Shown here in pieces: positions 41,411 through 54,239 of a stretch of 64,000 bases of DNA (its first letter is position 1; every line of letters begins with the position of its first letter). A program made the position numbers and the translations under genes. The notes under the pieces are model-generated. The model was not told the DNA's origin and ran no database searches. It saw only the letters and a program-made list of their open reading frames with translations. Source of the DNA: Eulemur rufifrons (lineage: Eukaryota; Chordata; Mammalia; Primates; Lemuridae); assembly GCF_041146395.1 (NCBI RefSeq), contig NC_090983.1, forward strand, positions 64,363,501 to 64,427,500. The letters are read 5' to 3'.

Positions 41411-42174
41411 CTCTCTTGGGAAAAAAAATCACTCAATGACTCGTGCTTTCCTACGGGTCACCTTGGCACAAATTTCTATTAAGAATCTTTCATGAGCTCC
41501 TTCCCACAAATGTGATAAATATGTAGAACATATTTTAAATAAATTGTTATTATTTTTTAATTTTTTTTAAAGCAAACAGACGTGGATTTTTTAGAGAAAT
41601 GGCTGATTCAGGTCTGTGCATGAACTGTATAAGAATCTAGGACAATCTTATATACTAGAAAGCAAAAAGAGGAACCAAAAAGACTATTAGGGTCTGGTTA
41701 AAAAAAAAAAAAGACACAGGAACCAATTCAAAGGGGCTCCTTTTGGCCAAAGATGGGACAATTTGAGCATCAACAGGAATAATGACTTCAATGTATTGAA
41801 GCAATTCAAATACAGTAAAAAAAATTCATCAATTCAGAATGTTACTTAAACTGGTTAGCTTTGGCGTTTCCTATGACACCAATTCATTATTCTTAAATTG
41901 GTAAATATGGGGAAATTTATTCTCTTTCCCATGCTAACTGTATTTCAAGTTAACCAAAAACCTGAAGAGAGAAAGTTCTTCTCCATAGATAATTTCCAAC
42001 TAATAAGAGCAGAAGAAATGATAAAACATGCAAAAACCACAATTTTGTAACTCATATTGAAAAAATGGATTAAGGCAACACCCATGATTGTTTAAAACCA
42101 TCCTGTGAATGGTTGATGGGTAATTTTATAATGGATAAGTCAGACCGATAATACCTGAACTTCTGATCAATCTT
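41411..42174. other. Intergenic, no gene recognised
   Basis: A/T-rich with A tracts at about 41701-41712. Confidence 0.5.
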
Positions 42175-42500
42175 TTTTTTGGGGGGCTTGCATTAAATTT
42201 ATAAATGTATTTGATATTATATGTTAAGTTATACAGAAAAATTGATGTGTTTATGATGATATATCCAACAACATGGAATGAACATCTATTTGTTCAAATC
42301 TACTTCTTTATCTTTTAGGAGTCTTTAAACATTTTTTTCTCACATAGGTTTTGTAATATTTTTCTAAGTCTATGCCTAAATATTTTATTTTACTATATTT
42401 TGCCATGTGCATTGAGTTGTCTCTCCCATTTTATGTTCTAACTGGTATTTGTTTGGATATATTGATTTTTTTTCTATTTGGCCCTTTTAAAATTCATATA
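42175..42500 (-). mobile_element. Old L1 ORF2 fragment, antisense
   Basis: 'aaacatttttttctcacata' and 'ctaagtctatgcctaaatat' fit reversed L1 RT-region sequence. Strongly decayed. Confidence 0.55.
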
Positions 42501-42706
42501 TGTCCTCATATATGTCTTCTCTTTTCTCTACTTGTTCAAATTCCACTAGTTCCTCAATACACATATCTGGTAATACAGCCTCCATGAAATACTTTTCCTA
42601 TTTGAATAAAATATTTTTTTGTTTCTAACCTGCATTAAGCTACATTTGTAGTTTTTTTTTTTAACACTTACCATATTCTACTTTGTATTATATTTGTTTA
42701 CATATT

Positions 42707-42842
42707 TGTCTTAATTTTTCTTTTTTCTTTCTCTATTTTTAATTATTATGGGTATATAATAGTTGTATATGTTTATAGGGTACACGTGATGTTTTAATGC
42801 AGGCACACAATGTGAATTAATCTAATTAGGGTAATTGGGGTT
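42707..42842 (-). mobile_element. L1 3' UTR, antisense, 5'-truncated
   Basis: It matches the reversed 3' UTR of the L1 at 9882, for example 'ttattatgggtatataatag', 'tgatgttttaatgcaggcac' and 'ttagggtaattgggg', so it is the same L1 lineage. Confidence 0.8.
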
Positions 42843-42939
42843 GTCCTGATGTGATACACATCACATCCTCTGTGTGTGTTCAGTACCATCTAGGAAGTAT
42901 TCTTTGCCAAAAAGAAGTGAATCTGCATCTAATCAAACC

Positions 42940-43465
42940 TCTAGAACTAACCATCACTTTAAATTACACCAGGAGTTTGTAATCAGCCATGTGGGAGATT
43001 CTATAGGACAAATGACCCAAATCTTTTAACAAATAAATATCAATTTAAAGAGTGAGTGGGGACACTCACTTAGTCTTAGGAGAGATATCACCAAATTTAA
43101 ATGTGGACATTGTTTCATCCTGATTGAAATAAATGAACCACAAAAAAATGATTTTTGGACAATAGGAGAAAAATGAACAATAACTGAGTTTTAGCTGGTA
43201 TTAACAAATTATTGTTAAATTTGTAAGGTGTGATGTAGTATTGTGTTTTTAAAAAGTTATTTGTCAGAGGATGATACTAAAATAGTTAGTGGTGAAATAT
43301 GATGCTTAAGATTTGCTTTAAAATACCCCAGGAAAATAAAAGTGTATGTGTGAAACAAGAATGACAAAATGTTGATGAATGTTGGAGCTAGGTGTTAGGA
43401 ACAGAAGAGTCATTATTCTCTCTGCTCTTGTATCTGCTTGAAAATGATCATGTTTAAAATTAAAA
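42940..43465 (+). mobile_element. L1ME/L1MC-like 3' UTR, sense
   Basis: 'caaataaatatcaatttaaa', 'ttgtttcatcctgattgaaa', 'gtgatgtagtattgtgtttt' and 'gaaatatgatgcttaagatt' match a common dispersed sequence I associate with old L1 3' ends. Family not certain. Confidence 0.45.
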
Positions 43466-43539
43466 GCTGATTTTTGTTTTAAAATGTTTTGGTATAAAAT
43501 ATAGCAAAAATACAAAAGAATCTACAAACTGCTTAAGAA

Positions 43540-44790
43540 AAAATATTGAGATAATATCTTTATGTATTATGGATTATGTATCCACAATCCAGAGCAAAAC
43601 GTGGAACATATAAGTCTCCTTGGTCCCTCCCAACTCATCCTTCTCCCTCAAATATACTATTTCTGAATTTTGTGTTATTATCTCCTTGGTTTTTTTTTTT
43701 TTTATAAAAGCTTTATTTTTTAATACTCTTGTACCTATTCTTACACAACATACTGTTTAGTTATATTTTCTGTTTTTGAACTTCATACAAGCGAAATCAT
43801 GCTTTATGCATTCTGTTGACTTGCCTTTCTTGTTCAACACAAATTTTGAAATGATCCATGTTAATGCTTTGAACGTAGTGTATTCATTTATTTTACTGCT
43901 GCAAAGAGTTCCATTGTGTGCATATACCAACCTTTTAAATCTGTTCTACAGTTGGTAGACAGTTGAGTTATTTTCAGTATATTATGAACATTCCTGTACA
44001 TTTCTCTTGGTGCACATACAGAAGAATTTCTTATAAGATATACACCTGTCACTGTGTTGTAGGATGCATGCACATGAAATTGGGTAATGACAAACCATTT
44101 TCTAAAGTTGTAGTTATACCAATTTACACCTTCTCCACTAAGCAGTGTTTTCAGATTTCCCCCTTCCCACATCTTTACCTACTCTTACTATGTTTAGAAT
44201 TCTTAATTTTTGCCAATCTGGTAAGTATGAAATGGCATCTTATTATTATTTTAACTTGAATTTCTCTTTTTACTAATGACTGTGAGCATCATTTTATATG
44301 TTTTCTGGATATTTGTTCTTCCTCCACTGTGAAATACACACTCAATCTAATTCGCTCATATTCTGATTAGTTGTTTCTGTTTTTCTTATTGATTCCAAGG
44401 AGTTCTTTATATATTCTATATATTAACCTTTTGTATTATATGTATTACAAGTAACTGTTTTGTGGGGTCTTTTTTCACTCCATAAAATCCTTTGATGAAT
44501 CGTTCTTAATTTTATTATTAATCTTACACTCTTATTAAACCAACCCTTCCCTATCTCAAGGTCAAAAAGATATTCCTCTATGTTGTCTTCTAACAGCTTT
44601 TTGTTTTTCATATCTAGGTCTGGATTCATCTGAACTCTCTCCACCCCCACTCTTTGGTATTTGTGAGGCAGGGCTCCAATTTCATTTTTTCCATATGGGT
44701 AGCCAATTGACCCAGAATCATTTATTGAAAAGTTCATTCTTTCTCCACTGCTCTGTAATACCAGTCCAGTCATAAATCAAGTGGCTACAT
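43540..44790 (-). mobile_element. Old L1, antisense, 3' part
   Basis: The minus strand covers part of the 3' UTR and the ORF2 C-terminal third: 'ttcattgtgtgcatatacca'-type, 'ggtaagtatgaaatggcatc', 'ttctttatatattctatata' and 'gacccagaatcatttattga'. Open pieces are short and frameshifted. Confidence 0.75.
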
Positions 44791-46199
44791 AATTGTGAGT
44801 CTGCATTTGGGATCTCTAAAACAGGCTGAATTTTCATCATCCAGAAAAAAAAAAAACAGTAAGTGGAACAGTCTAAGTTTGGTAGTTTCTCTTATTGCCT
44901 CAGACTTAGAACTTCTTAGATTGTTCTCAATGGAATTCTCTTCCTTTACTCACTCCTCGAAACCATTCTTCCTAGTTTTCCTAGGTTCCTAAAACACAAG
45001 TTAGTTCATATCAGTTCTCTGCTTAAAATCATTAAAGGGTCCCACACTGAAACAATCTAAGAAATGTTTTAAGCTCCCCTAGCTAGACAGTGAGCCACTC
45101 TAACTTTCAGGTTGTCATTAACCTCAATAGTGCCCTCAATATAGATGATGCTGAGTAAATCCTAGCTTCCTTACAGTATTTCACATAGGTGAACAAGGGG
45201 GACATGATTTGCCTCCTGGCATACCCAAAATGTTCTCACATGAGGTTACATTTATTTTATTTGTGTCAAACATGTATGACCTAGAAATTTGTCTCAATCA
45301 TATAAAGATTATAAGGGTTTCAGTTCACTATTTCTTCATTATTTCAAAGTATCTTACTAAACCTGCTTTAAAATGTTATATAAAAATGTAACTGTTTAAC
45401 AAAATCACGCGTTCCAATCGAGTCTGATTTACCTTGTGTTAATAACAGATTCTCCGAAAACCAAAATGACAAAACAAAGTAATAAAGGTCTATTTAATAA
45501 CAAATGAATTTTTTTATTAGATGTACAAGATCCCCAATTTGGGGATGGTTTCTTACCTGTGCTATTTGTACATTTCAGTATTATCTCTTTTTGAGCTAGA
45601 ATATAAAAGTCTTCTGCAGGCAGCTTCAGGGACCAATTAACTCCATTAAATTATATCCAGTTATGGAGTGAACTGAACCACTGCTCGTCTGGGGCTGTCT
45701 AAAGCTGTGACAATTAGGAGATGGAGAGAGGCAGAAAGGGAGAGATTGATTTTATATGTCACCGAAGCACACGGCAACAATATGCCAGCGTGACTTTCAA
45801 AATGGCCTTAAAATATTCCAAACTCAGGGAGTTTCCTTGCTCCTGAGTGGGAGTTGACAGACTGTCTGGCAGCATTAGAAAGAGGCAGAGAAAAGCTGAT
45901 GTCTATATTGTGTCCTCTAATAACATTCTGCCTCTGCGGCATCTCCCCCTTGGAAAGATCCGTCTATTTGTTGTGAGGTGTGTGGGGGGTGTGGGGAGGA
46001 TGCGTGTGGGTGAGCTCTGCCTCCTCTTTGTGCAGGGGGCCTGATTTCACCTCTCACATCTGGGAAAACCAAACCGAAGGACACTAACCCTCCCAAGGTC
46101 ACCTAGAAAATTAGTGTGTGGCCTGGGGTGGGCGCGAGAGGAGAACCCAGGTGTCCCGACTCCAGCTTTGTGGTTGGGCATTAAATCATTTTCCCTCCC
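44791..46199. promoter_or_regulatory. Distal 5' flank of RBMS1
   Basis: No gene is seen. The last kilobase (about 45590-46199) is repeat-free and moderately GC-rich, next to the RBMS1 CpG island, so it may contain upstream regulatory sequence. A 17-base near-perfect palindrome lies at 45530-45546. Confidence 0.35.
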
Positions 46200-46440
46200 T
46201 GTGAAAAAAAAAATCATTGGGCGGGGGGAAGTGAGAGATTAATCAGACTTCCTCTTTTTCCTTACCTCCCCTCCCCCTTACGGAGATAAAAACTCGGGAA
46301 AGCAAAAGAGGTGCCTGCTCTGCAGTTCTTAATCTGAGTCCCCCAAATCCACCCCCACCTTCACTTCCCCACCCCCGACACAAAGCGATCCGGGTTCCCA
46401 GGGCTTCCGCCCGTCCAACCGCGAGCCCAGGAGGTGAGGA
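46200..46440 (+). promoter_or_regulatory. RBMS1: Putative RBMS1 core and proximal promoter
   Basis: Directly upstream of the CpG-rich 5' UTR. Visible sites are an inverted CCAAT box (attgg, 46216-46220) overlapping a GC box (gggcgggg, 46219-46226), an ETS/PU.1-type site on the minus strand (acttcctcttttt, 46247-46259), and a TATA-like 'gataaaaac' at 46285-46293. If that TATA-like site works, transcription would begin near 46315. CpG-island promoters usually start at several positions, so the exact start is unknown. Confidence 0.55.
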
Positions 46441-46576
46441 GTGGTTAAAACTCAGCCCTCACCTCCAGCGGGTCCCGGGCTCGGCGGCGCCCAAGCCCCG
46501 CCCCCGCGCGCCCTTCCCCCACGGCCTCGGTACGCCAGCCCTTCTCCCCTCTCCCCATCGGGCGCACCCACCCCAG

Positions 46577-46639
46577 ATGCCGCCTGGCACCGAGCGCAGC
46601 CGCCGCCGCCGCAGCAGCAGCACTTTCCACTTGTATTGA
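46577..46639 (+). CDS. Upstream ORF in the RBMS1 5' UTR (20 codons)
   Basis: This is the only ATG I find in the GC-rich leader before the main start. It runs 20 codons to a TGA and ends well before 46971, so it does not overlap the main ORF. The start context is weak (c at -3, c at +4). It encodes an Arg/Ser-rich peptide from the GCC/GCA run. It matters only if transcription starts upstream of 46577. It could lower RBMS1 translation, as uORFs often do. Confidence 0.4.
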
Positions 46640-46970
46640 TCACCTCCCAGCCCCGCTCAGCCTGCTCGCCCGAGCGCAGCGCGGCCAGCGCGCCAGCCCT
46701 TGGCAGCCCCGGAGCAGTCGGGCTCCGGGAGGAAACTCCTTGGGAGCGCCCTGTCCGGGGTGCCCTCTGCGCTCTGCAGTGTCTTTCTCTCTGCCTGGGA
46801 GGAGGAGGAGGAGGAGGAGGACGTCTGGTCCCGGCTGGGAGGTGGAGCAGCGGCAGCAGCAGCCGCCTAGGCAGCCGCAGCCGCCGCCGGAAAGGGAGAG
46901 GCAGGAGCGATCGAGACTTGGAAACCCCAAAGTGTCCGCGACCCTGCACGGCAGGCTCCCTTCCAGCTTC

Positions 46971-47045
46971 ATGGGCAAAGTGTGGAAACAGCAGATGTAC
47001 CCTCAGTACGCCACCTACTACTACCCCCAGTATCTGCAGGCGAAG
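46971..47045 (+). CDS. RBMS1: RBMS1, first coding exon (partial gene)
   Basis: The ATG at 46971 opens 25 codons beginning [20 protein letters not shown] and ending YLQAK. This is the known N-terminus of RBMS1/MSSP, rich in Tyr, Pro and Gln. RBMS3 begins similarly but differs in this part (MGKRLDQPQMYPQY), so RBMS1 is the better match. The exon ends at a consensus donor, AAG|gtaaag, in phase 0. RBMS1 is a nuclear and cytoplasmic protein with two RRM domains that binds single-stranded DNA and A/U-rich RNA and acts in replication, transcription and mRNA stability. The RRMs are in later exons outside this window. The start context is moderate (G at +4, t at -3). The frame stays open upstream to a TAA at 46446-46448, but without an in-frame ATG, so 46971 is the natural start. 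Confidence 0.95.
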
Positions 47046-50000
47046 GTAAAGGGGCGCGGGGGTGGGGGTTGCCGGGGGAGGGGGTGCCGGGGGCGCGCGC
47101 AGGGTCGGGCCCGGGGAGGGGCGCGCGCCGCGAGCCCCCGCGGCCCCCGGGCGGAGTTGATGGAAGGTTGCTAACTATAGCGCTGGCCTGGGCTGAGCCG
47201 GGCGGCGCGCGGGGCGGCGGCTTCCCGGTGAGCGGAGTGCGGAGATCGGGTTACAGAAAGCCGCGGGGGGAGAGACTAGACAGGAAAGAGCCGCCAGCCC
47301 CTTCCTGGCCCGCGAGGCGGGGAGGGTCGCGGGGCCGAGCGGCGCCCCTCGCGGGGCGCTGGCTGGTCAGCGGCCGACGCCTGGGGTCCGCGGCTGGCCC
47401 CGCTGGTGGCGCGGCTTTTCGACCCCTTCTCCAGGGCCTCGCCCTGTGAGCAGTAACTCTTCGCTTCCCCCGGAGTGGCGCGGAGCCTCACCCCCATCCT
47501 CCCCAAGGGACGCCCCTCAACCTCCCGCGCGCGCCTTGTCTGGAGCTTGAGGGGGGGCCTGGACATTTTCCTCCCCGCCTCCAGCCCGGTGCGCCCGCCC
47601 CTCGCCTCTGATCTTTGTGCGGTGTGGCACTTCACCTGGTTACTGATTTCTACTTTTACGCTTGTGTTTTGGGTAGAAAAGTGGCCAAAGTTCACTCAGC
47701 GTTCATTGAGGTCCCTTTTAATCTTTTCTGTAGCTTTTGCAAAGGAGGGGCAGTGGGCAGATTACAGTGGAGAGAAAGAAGCGACTTTGTATTTAGTTAA
47801 AAACCAAACAAAACACCAAACCAAAAGTACCTTATATGTTTACCACAGATCGATTTCCAATGGTGCTTTCTCAAAAGTGGCCTCGGTACACTTAGGTAAC
47901 AACAGCTGATGTCATGTAGCCATATAAATTGCGACTGGCTTTCTAGGGACCCTAGGTACTTTGTTAGTGGGCCTATTTTATTTTACGATAAGAATTGGAT
48001 GCCTCCTGAACTCATTGAAAAAATTATTTGGGTCCATGAAGACTGGAGATTTCACTGCTTTGGAAGCTTCTGCCACATGTGGGAGGGTAGGAGTAGGATA
48101 CACCAGCCTTCTTCAGCCGGTAACATCCATCACTAACATCTGTCAATACTCAGGCTGTCCTTCTAGATCACGAAAGAATCAGGTGTGGATGCAGTGTCTG
48201 AACTTTCTTTGGGAGGTTGTAATCATGCCCTAGTTGCTGGCAGACGCGCATTTCTCGCCTGGTACAAAGAATCTCTGATTCAACCTTGATAAGCTTTTCT
48301 TTCTGAGAATGTGTGTGGTCCATGTTGTCATGTACCTACAATGCACCCCTGTATTTGTCTATGTAAAAAGGACACTTGTCAGCATTGAGACCAGAAATTT
48401 CCTAGCATTTAAGGGCCTCATTTGCACTCCACCCAGTTCCCATTTTACTTTGGGTCACCAGAAAGCAGCAAGATGGTAACAGTAAGGATACCTATTATTT
48501 CTGTGTGGTTCTCAAGTATTTGTTTTCAGAAACTTCAGGGGGATGCTGATTTTCTCTGTGAGCGACATTGTAGCTGTTCAAAGAAATTTTGTGGCATAAT
48601 CAATGTGCTGCCTTTTAGATGTCTTATATATTTAATTCACTTGTTTAAATTATGCAGCATTGGGTGCCTAAAGGACAGCCTCTTCAACACTTAACAATAT
48701 GAATAATAAATACATACACTCAGGTGAAGAAGGAAAAAAAGCCATGTTTCTAAAGGCACATTTACCTTAGTAATTTTTATGTACCATTAGTAAGTTCGAA
48801 ACCAAGTACATAACATTTAATATAGCTAATGCAATGCCATTTGGCTTTTTTTGCCCTGTAAATAATTGAAGAGAGAGACAAACAGCAAGAGCCTGCTCTA
48901 GTAATTAGGGTCGGATCCCAGAAAGCTTTAGGGCCCATTTTCTGATAGTGTGCTTCCTGCATAAAGCATTTAATATTGATTTGTGTTGCGGTAAATGACA
49001 TTCTCAAAACATATTTTGCTGTTTCTGCCATGAAATCTGAAATCCTGTTACTCTGAATCCCTTTGTTTCAGAGAAAGGTACACATATTCACTTGACCTAT
49101 ATAATATGGTATTAAAATTTGGTAATTAAATCTAAATTCCCTATCGGAAATGTATCTTGATTATCTCAGAAAGGGGCATCTTCTAAAAATGACACATAAT
49201 TAGATGCAGATTTTAGGTAAGCAGAATTCAGAATGCATAACCTTTTTTTCCTCCCTTATGTATCTGTTGGTACCATGGTAGTAGTACCATTAAAAAAAAA
49301 GAGAAAGAGAGAGACTTTGGTTTGTAGTTAAAAACGTGTTGCCTAATCTGCCTAAAGAGTTAATAAGCTCACTTAGAATCTGTTGTCGCCTGTCATGATC
49401 CCTGCCTCCTGCGTGTGTGTGTTTTAGCCTTCCTGAAATATGGGATAGAAAACATCACTCTGTTTAAAGTGCAGTGTTGTGTTTGCTAGCCAGAGTTGTT
49501 TTGAAACTTCTGTTTGGAAGCTATATCAAAAACTGAGGAGTGGCATGGTCATTTAAAAAGTGATATTTAACTTGTGAGCAAGAGATAGATGTGATTTTCT
49601 TGAATCAAGTAGGAATAAACAGATGTGTTTTCTTTTCCTCAGGAGGAATAGATGATACCAATTAAAATGGCACTTAAAAATGCATTTTGTTACCATACTT
49701 TAAAAAATTACATATGCCAAACTGTTCTTCTTGTGTTAATGATACAGTTAGAGTCTATTTTGGCAAATTTATTTTCTGATTTTTTTCCCATAAAAACTTA
49801 CTAGTTCTACGTTTATTAACCAAAAAGTAACATCTAAGGTGCTATATTTGAGCAAATGACCATATTGGTATGCTTTGTGCTTTGACAAAAAAAAAAAAAA
49901 ATCATTACAAAAAGTAATAGTCTGCATTAAACATAAAGTAAGTTTGAGAATACTATGGAAGGGCAAGACATGGGTAGAAATAAAAAAAATTGTATAATTT

Positions 50001-53000
50001 TCACAATACCTTGGTGTAGAGTAACATAAATTTCAAGTAACCTGATTTTACACACTGTTGGATGTTTTTGGGTTTCTCAGTCAGGATGGTCTTATCACAG
50101 CAGGTTCTCTTTAACACCTGACACATTCATTCTGAAATGTAGTCTGATGCAGCTTCATCAACGTAAGCACATATAGTTCTAAAGGGTTTTTTGAATTTTA
50201 AAATGACCTATGCTGTGCTATATTAAATTTAGTATTCGCTTTTTCATAACACAGAAGAAAAAATTGGTAATCTAACATTTTAACTTAAAGATTTGTATGT
50301 CGACATTTTCAACCAATGGCTGTCTTAATTTCACTTATTGTACAGGCAACCCTTGAATCCTGGTCTGCTTATTTCAAAAATTCAACATACATTACTGCCA
50401 GTGGAGGTATGGAAATGTTTATGGGGATTGAAATACATAGTCTATTTCTTTTGACAAAAAGGATGTATAAAATTTTCTTTACATGATTAGTTAGCTATTT
50501 TATATCAACAAAAGGCAATTTGACACATTTATAATCTTTATTCACATAGTTCTAAAAATATATTTCTTTTTTTTAAATATATTTCTAAAAAGAAAACAGT
50601 AAGACAACTGAGAAATCACTTAATCTCTCCAACTCCCCCACCTACCACCAAATTAAAAAAATATATATATATTTCTATAAAATATAACCAAAGCTTGATT
50701 TTGAAGTTTTTGTACATAGAGCAGTATTGTTTTCTATGCTGAAGAAACAGCTATATTAATGTTTGTTTCTGAAACTAAACATAATTTTTTCTTTTAAGCC
50801 ATTTTTGTATAAGTGTATGGCAAAAAGAACATATCTGCACCTATCTTCAAAATCTGAAAAATAATAAATGATACGAATTTGGGATTCCATTAATAAAGGC
50901 TACTAGGACAAAACAGTTTTTCTGAATTAAACTTTTCCATACACTAATTCTTACTTAGTTGTAGCCAAATGAATAGTATCAAACAATCTGTTTCTCCAGA
51001 AATTAAAAGTCATGATTTGATACATAATACTGAGTATAATAAAGTGGATTGGAAGTATAAAAGCGTAATAAATATTAAGACCTGGGGTGCTTTTTGTCTT
51101 AAGAAGTGGCCATGTTTAGAGATGAATAAAATTTGCTTAAATATATCAATTTAATAATGCAATATTTTACGCTGATGAATAAACCTTATTTCCTTAGGGG
51201 AGTGGGATATTGTGACTGGAAATGGTATTGGAAGACTCAAGGTCATGTAAATGTTAAAATGAAGATGCATTATAATGCAACATTGTAGCACCCTTCTCTT
51301 CCAATAGCTATTTCATTTTAATTGCCTGTACTACTATTATTTTATAAGTTTTCTCTTTCTATATTGGGAGCCAAATCTTAAGCTACTAGAAGGGAACAGG
51401 AAAAGAAAGTGAAGAAAAGTAGGAAAATATTCATTTAGTATTAGTATAGCTAGATAGACTTTACATCTTTGGCAATCTTGGCTTTGAATTTAAATTCAAA
51501 TATGGGTATTTTCCATGTAAGATACTTTCAAGAAAAAAATTTTGAAAACTTTACTGATTTGTTACTCTTTGTATTTTGCTTAATGGTTTATTAAAACTTT
51601 AAAATTACCTCAGCTTACTTAATGTGTACTTAAATTTTAAGTTACAGATCTCTTAACCAAAGACAAAGATACCTTTTTCCCTTTTCTTTTTCCTGAAGGA
51701 GTTACCAGAAAAGAAAATCATTTTTTTTCTGTATCTGTTTAACCAATAAAAATCATATGAGATAGATCTAGAATGGAAGTATAAGTACTCAGTAAAAATG
51801 TCATGGACACTTAAAAATTGTTCATTCTTTTTAGAGGTGAAGAATTTATCTAGTTTATTTGTTACTGGATGCTCAATTGACTAAAGTTTATTTTCTCCAA
51901 GTCAAGTATGATCTTGCAACCCTATTGTATGCTACTCTTCAAAGTATGTCAACATCTCCTTGGTTTCTTGCTTGATTCCTAGAGCAGTAGGTGCTAAATA
52001 AATGCTTGTTAATGAACTATTATTATTTAGAAAAAGTGCATGCAAAATTTTCTTAGACCAGAAAAATTTGTAGACCAAAATCTACAAATACAATAATCTA
52101 GCTTAATTTTTTAATGAATTCTCAATATACTTTGATTTGTGCTTTGATTTATTTTGTTCCTATAATGAAACCTCTCAAATGTTTTATGAGTTGAATAGGA
52201 ACCCTAAGATGAATCATATATCAGTTGGTCAATGCTTAATTTATGGAATCAAAAGTGCCTTTTGGTGTAAATTTTATTAAAGAATATGGGTGCCAGAGAA
52301 AATCTCATAGAATTATATTGGGGGGGAAATGTTACACACTGAATCAGTGTATCAGCCTGTCTATGGCTCCTATCACCAGGATGCTCCTTCCCCAACACAG
52401 CCCAAATTCTTTCTTGCTTAATTTTCAAGAATATCTCTTTTTTCAGTGTATTTCAGACTTGCTAAAAACATTTATTCATTTGATGAATAATAACTGAAGT
52501 ATGAACTAGGATTGAGGTGTTGAGAATTACAGTTATCTCTCAGATACTGATTGTTGCATGACACTAACCGTGATACTTGGCCATCTAGCTTACACAGTGG
52601 GAGAATATCATTTTAATCCCATTCATTGAGATATTAAAGAAATAAGCAGGAATATATTAGGTTGCTCTTAAGTGAAAGTGTTTTATTCAATGTAAAATAG
52701 CTTATTTTAAAGAAATGTGGTAATGATATGTCAGTTATTTAAATGCAGCACCATAATATTTAGTATAAAACCAAACCAAATATTCAAACATTGAACATTG
52801 GGCTTGGGGATTTTATGTGGGATGAATTGAATGTTCTGGTTTCTTTGCTGTTTCATTTTAATGAATAAATAGTAAAACCTGGTTGAACACGGCTGTGTCT
52901 CAGGAGTGGCAGCACTTGGATGATTCAGAAATCTACCGTTGGGAGTTAGGTCAGATGATACACAGCAAAATGTTTTCTTAGAACTGTGTGTTGCACACAC

Positions 53001-54239
53001 TTACAAATTTGAGCACACACATAAATTTGATAATAGAAAATAAATATTTCTTAATCTGATAGATACGAGGGGAATAGAAAAGTGTAGAGGGGCAGCGACA
53101 GCTAAGCCAATGACACACTGAACATATATCTCCCATAATCTAATTCCTTACTTTTGCTTAATGCATCTATTCTCCTTAACATAATTATATGAGTATTTTA
53201 ATTTTTCAAACAAGCACTGGAAAATAAGCATGTCAAAAAATGATGAGAAATAAAAAGGAGAGAGCAAAAATCAACATCTAGATATCCTAGGGGAGAAGAA
53301 ACGTATAAATCTGAGCATTGTCATTCTCTCTATATTGTCTTATATTAAATTCTTAAAAGGATGCATTTGTCAATTTAGAAGATGGAGAATAGGTATAGTC
53401 TTCTGGATGCTGAATTTGAAAAGTAAGCCTCTAAAAGAGAGTTTGGAGGCTAATATGAACAATTAACTTGCAGATAAATCTGGCACTGTAAACATGCAAA
53501 ATCAATGTCAGTGGATGATATCCTACATTGGCTATAATGTCTGTATCCTGGAATTCAGTAAAGTTTTAAGCTGGCATTTTGTTGGAAAATTGTTGAGGAT
53601 CATGAAGGGCCAAAACACTGGCCAATCAATTGTATTTACTGAGTGACCCCAATGCACCATTCTCTCCACTTGACATTGGGAAAATTTAGGGAGTGAAATA
53701 TCTGGTCCTTGTTCTCCAGCACCTCACAAGCTAGCAGGGAGGACAGAAGAGACACAACATAAGAAAAAAGCCAAGAATATTTACAAATAATACACCCACG
53801 AAGGCAGTATACTAGCCAAGCTTCAGAGTGACACGGAAGGCACTAAGATATATGTGGGATTAAAAGTTGCCATGTGTTTCGTGAGAAAAAGTAACGTGCT
53901 AATAAAAGCTACAATAAACCTGGGAATTTTGGAAAGAAATTGGGCTTTAAGTAAATGAATGAAAATTGTTTGAATTGAGAATCGCATCGTTTTTTACTTT
54001 TTCTGCTTTATAATCCTATTGAATACTTAGCATTTTAAAAGTGATTTTTTTGTACTTAATATAAAGTACTCCTTCCCCTCAAAATTTCATATTCAGTTAA
54101 TTTATTTCATATTATTATTTTTTCAGTTTTCTGCTTACAAATGTACTGTTAAGCCAACCTATGGGAGGTGTGACAGCCTGGTAATGTAATCCTTAAATCA
54201 TGACATAACGGTTATATAGAAATGTTACTTTTATTGTTT

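Larger units (their letters stand above)
46370..47640. promoter_or_regulatory. RBMS1: CpG island covering RBMS1 exon 1
   Basis: Dense CpG sites begin near 46380, peak between 46480 and 47430 and fade by about 47640. It contains GCC/GCA triplet runs (46601-46622), a GGA run (46798-46820) and many GC boxes. The rest of the window is CpG-poor. Such islands usually mark broadly active promoters. Confidence 0.85.

Noticed and set aside
46441..47049. 202-codon ORF across the RBMS1 leader, in another frame
   Set aside because: It lacks an ATG start and is out of frame with RBMS1. Long open frames are expected in CpG-island DNA.
46452..47695. Several long minus-strand ORFs opposite RBMS1 exon 1
   Set aside because: They are open because of high GC content, rich in Arg, Gly, Pro and Ala, and have no domain.
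47909..48233. Overlapping 75- and 90-codon ORFs just after the CpG island, as an alternative RBMS1 first exon
   Set aside because: They do not resemble any RBMS protein, and no donor in the right phase was found near their ends.
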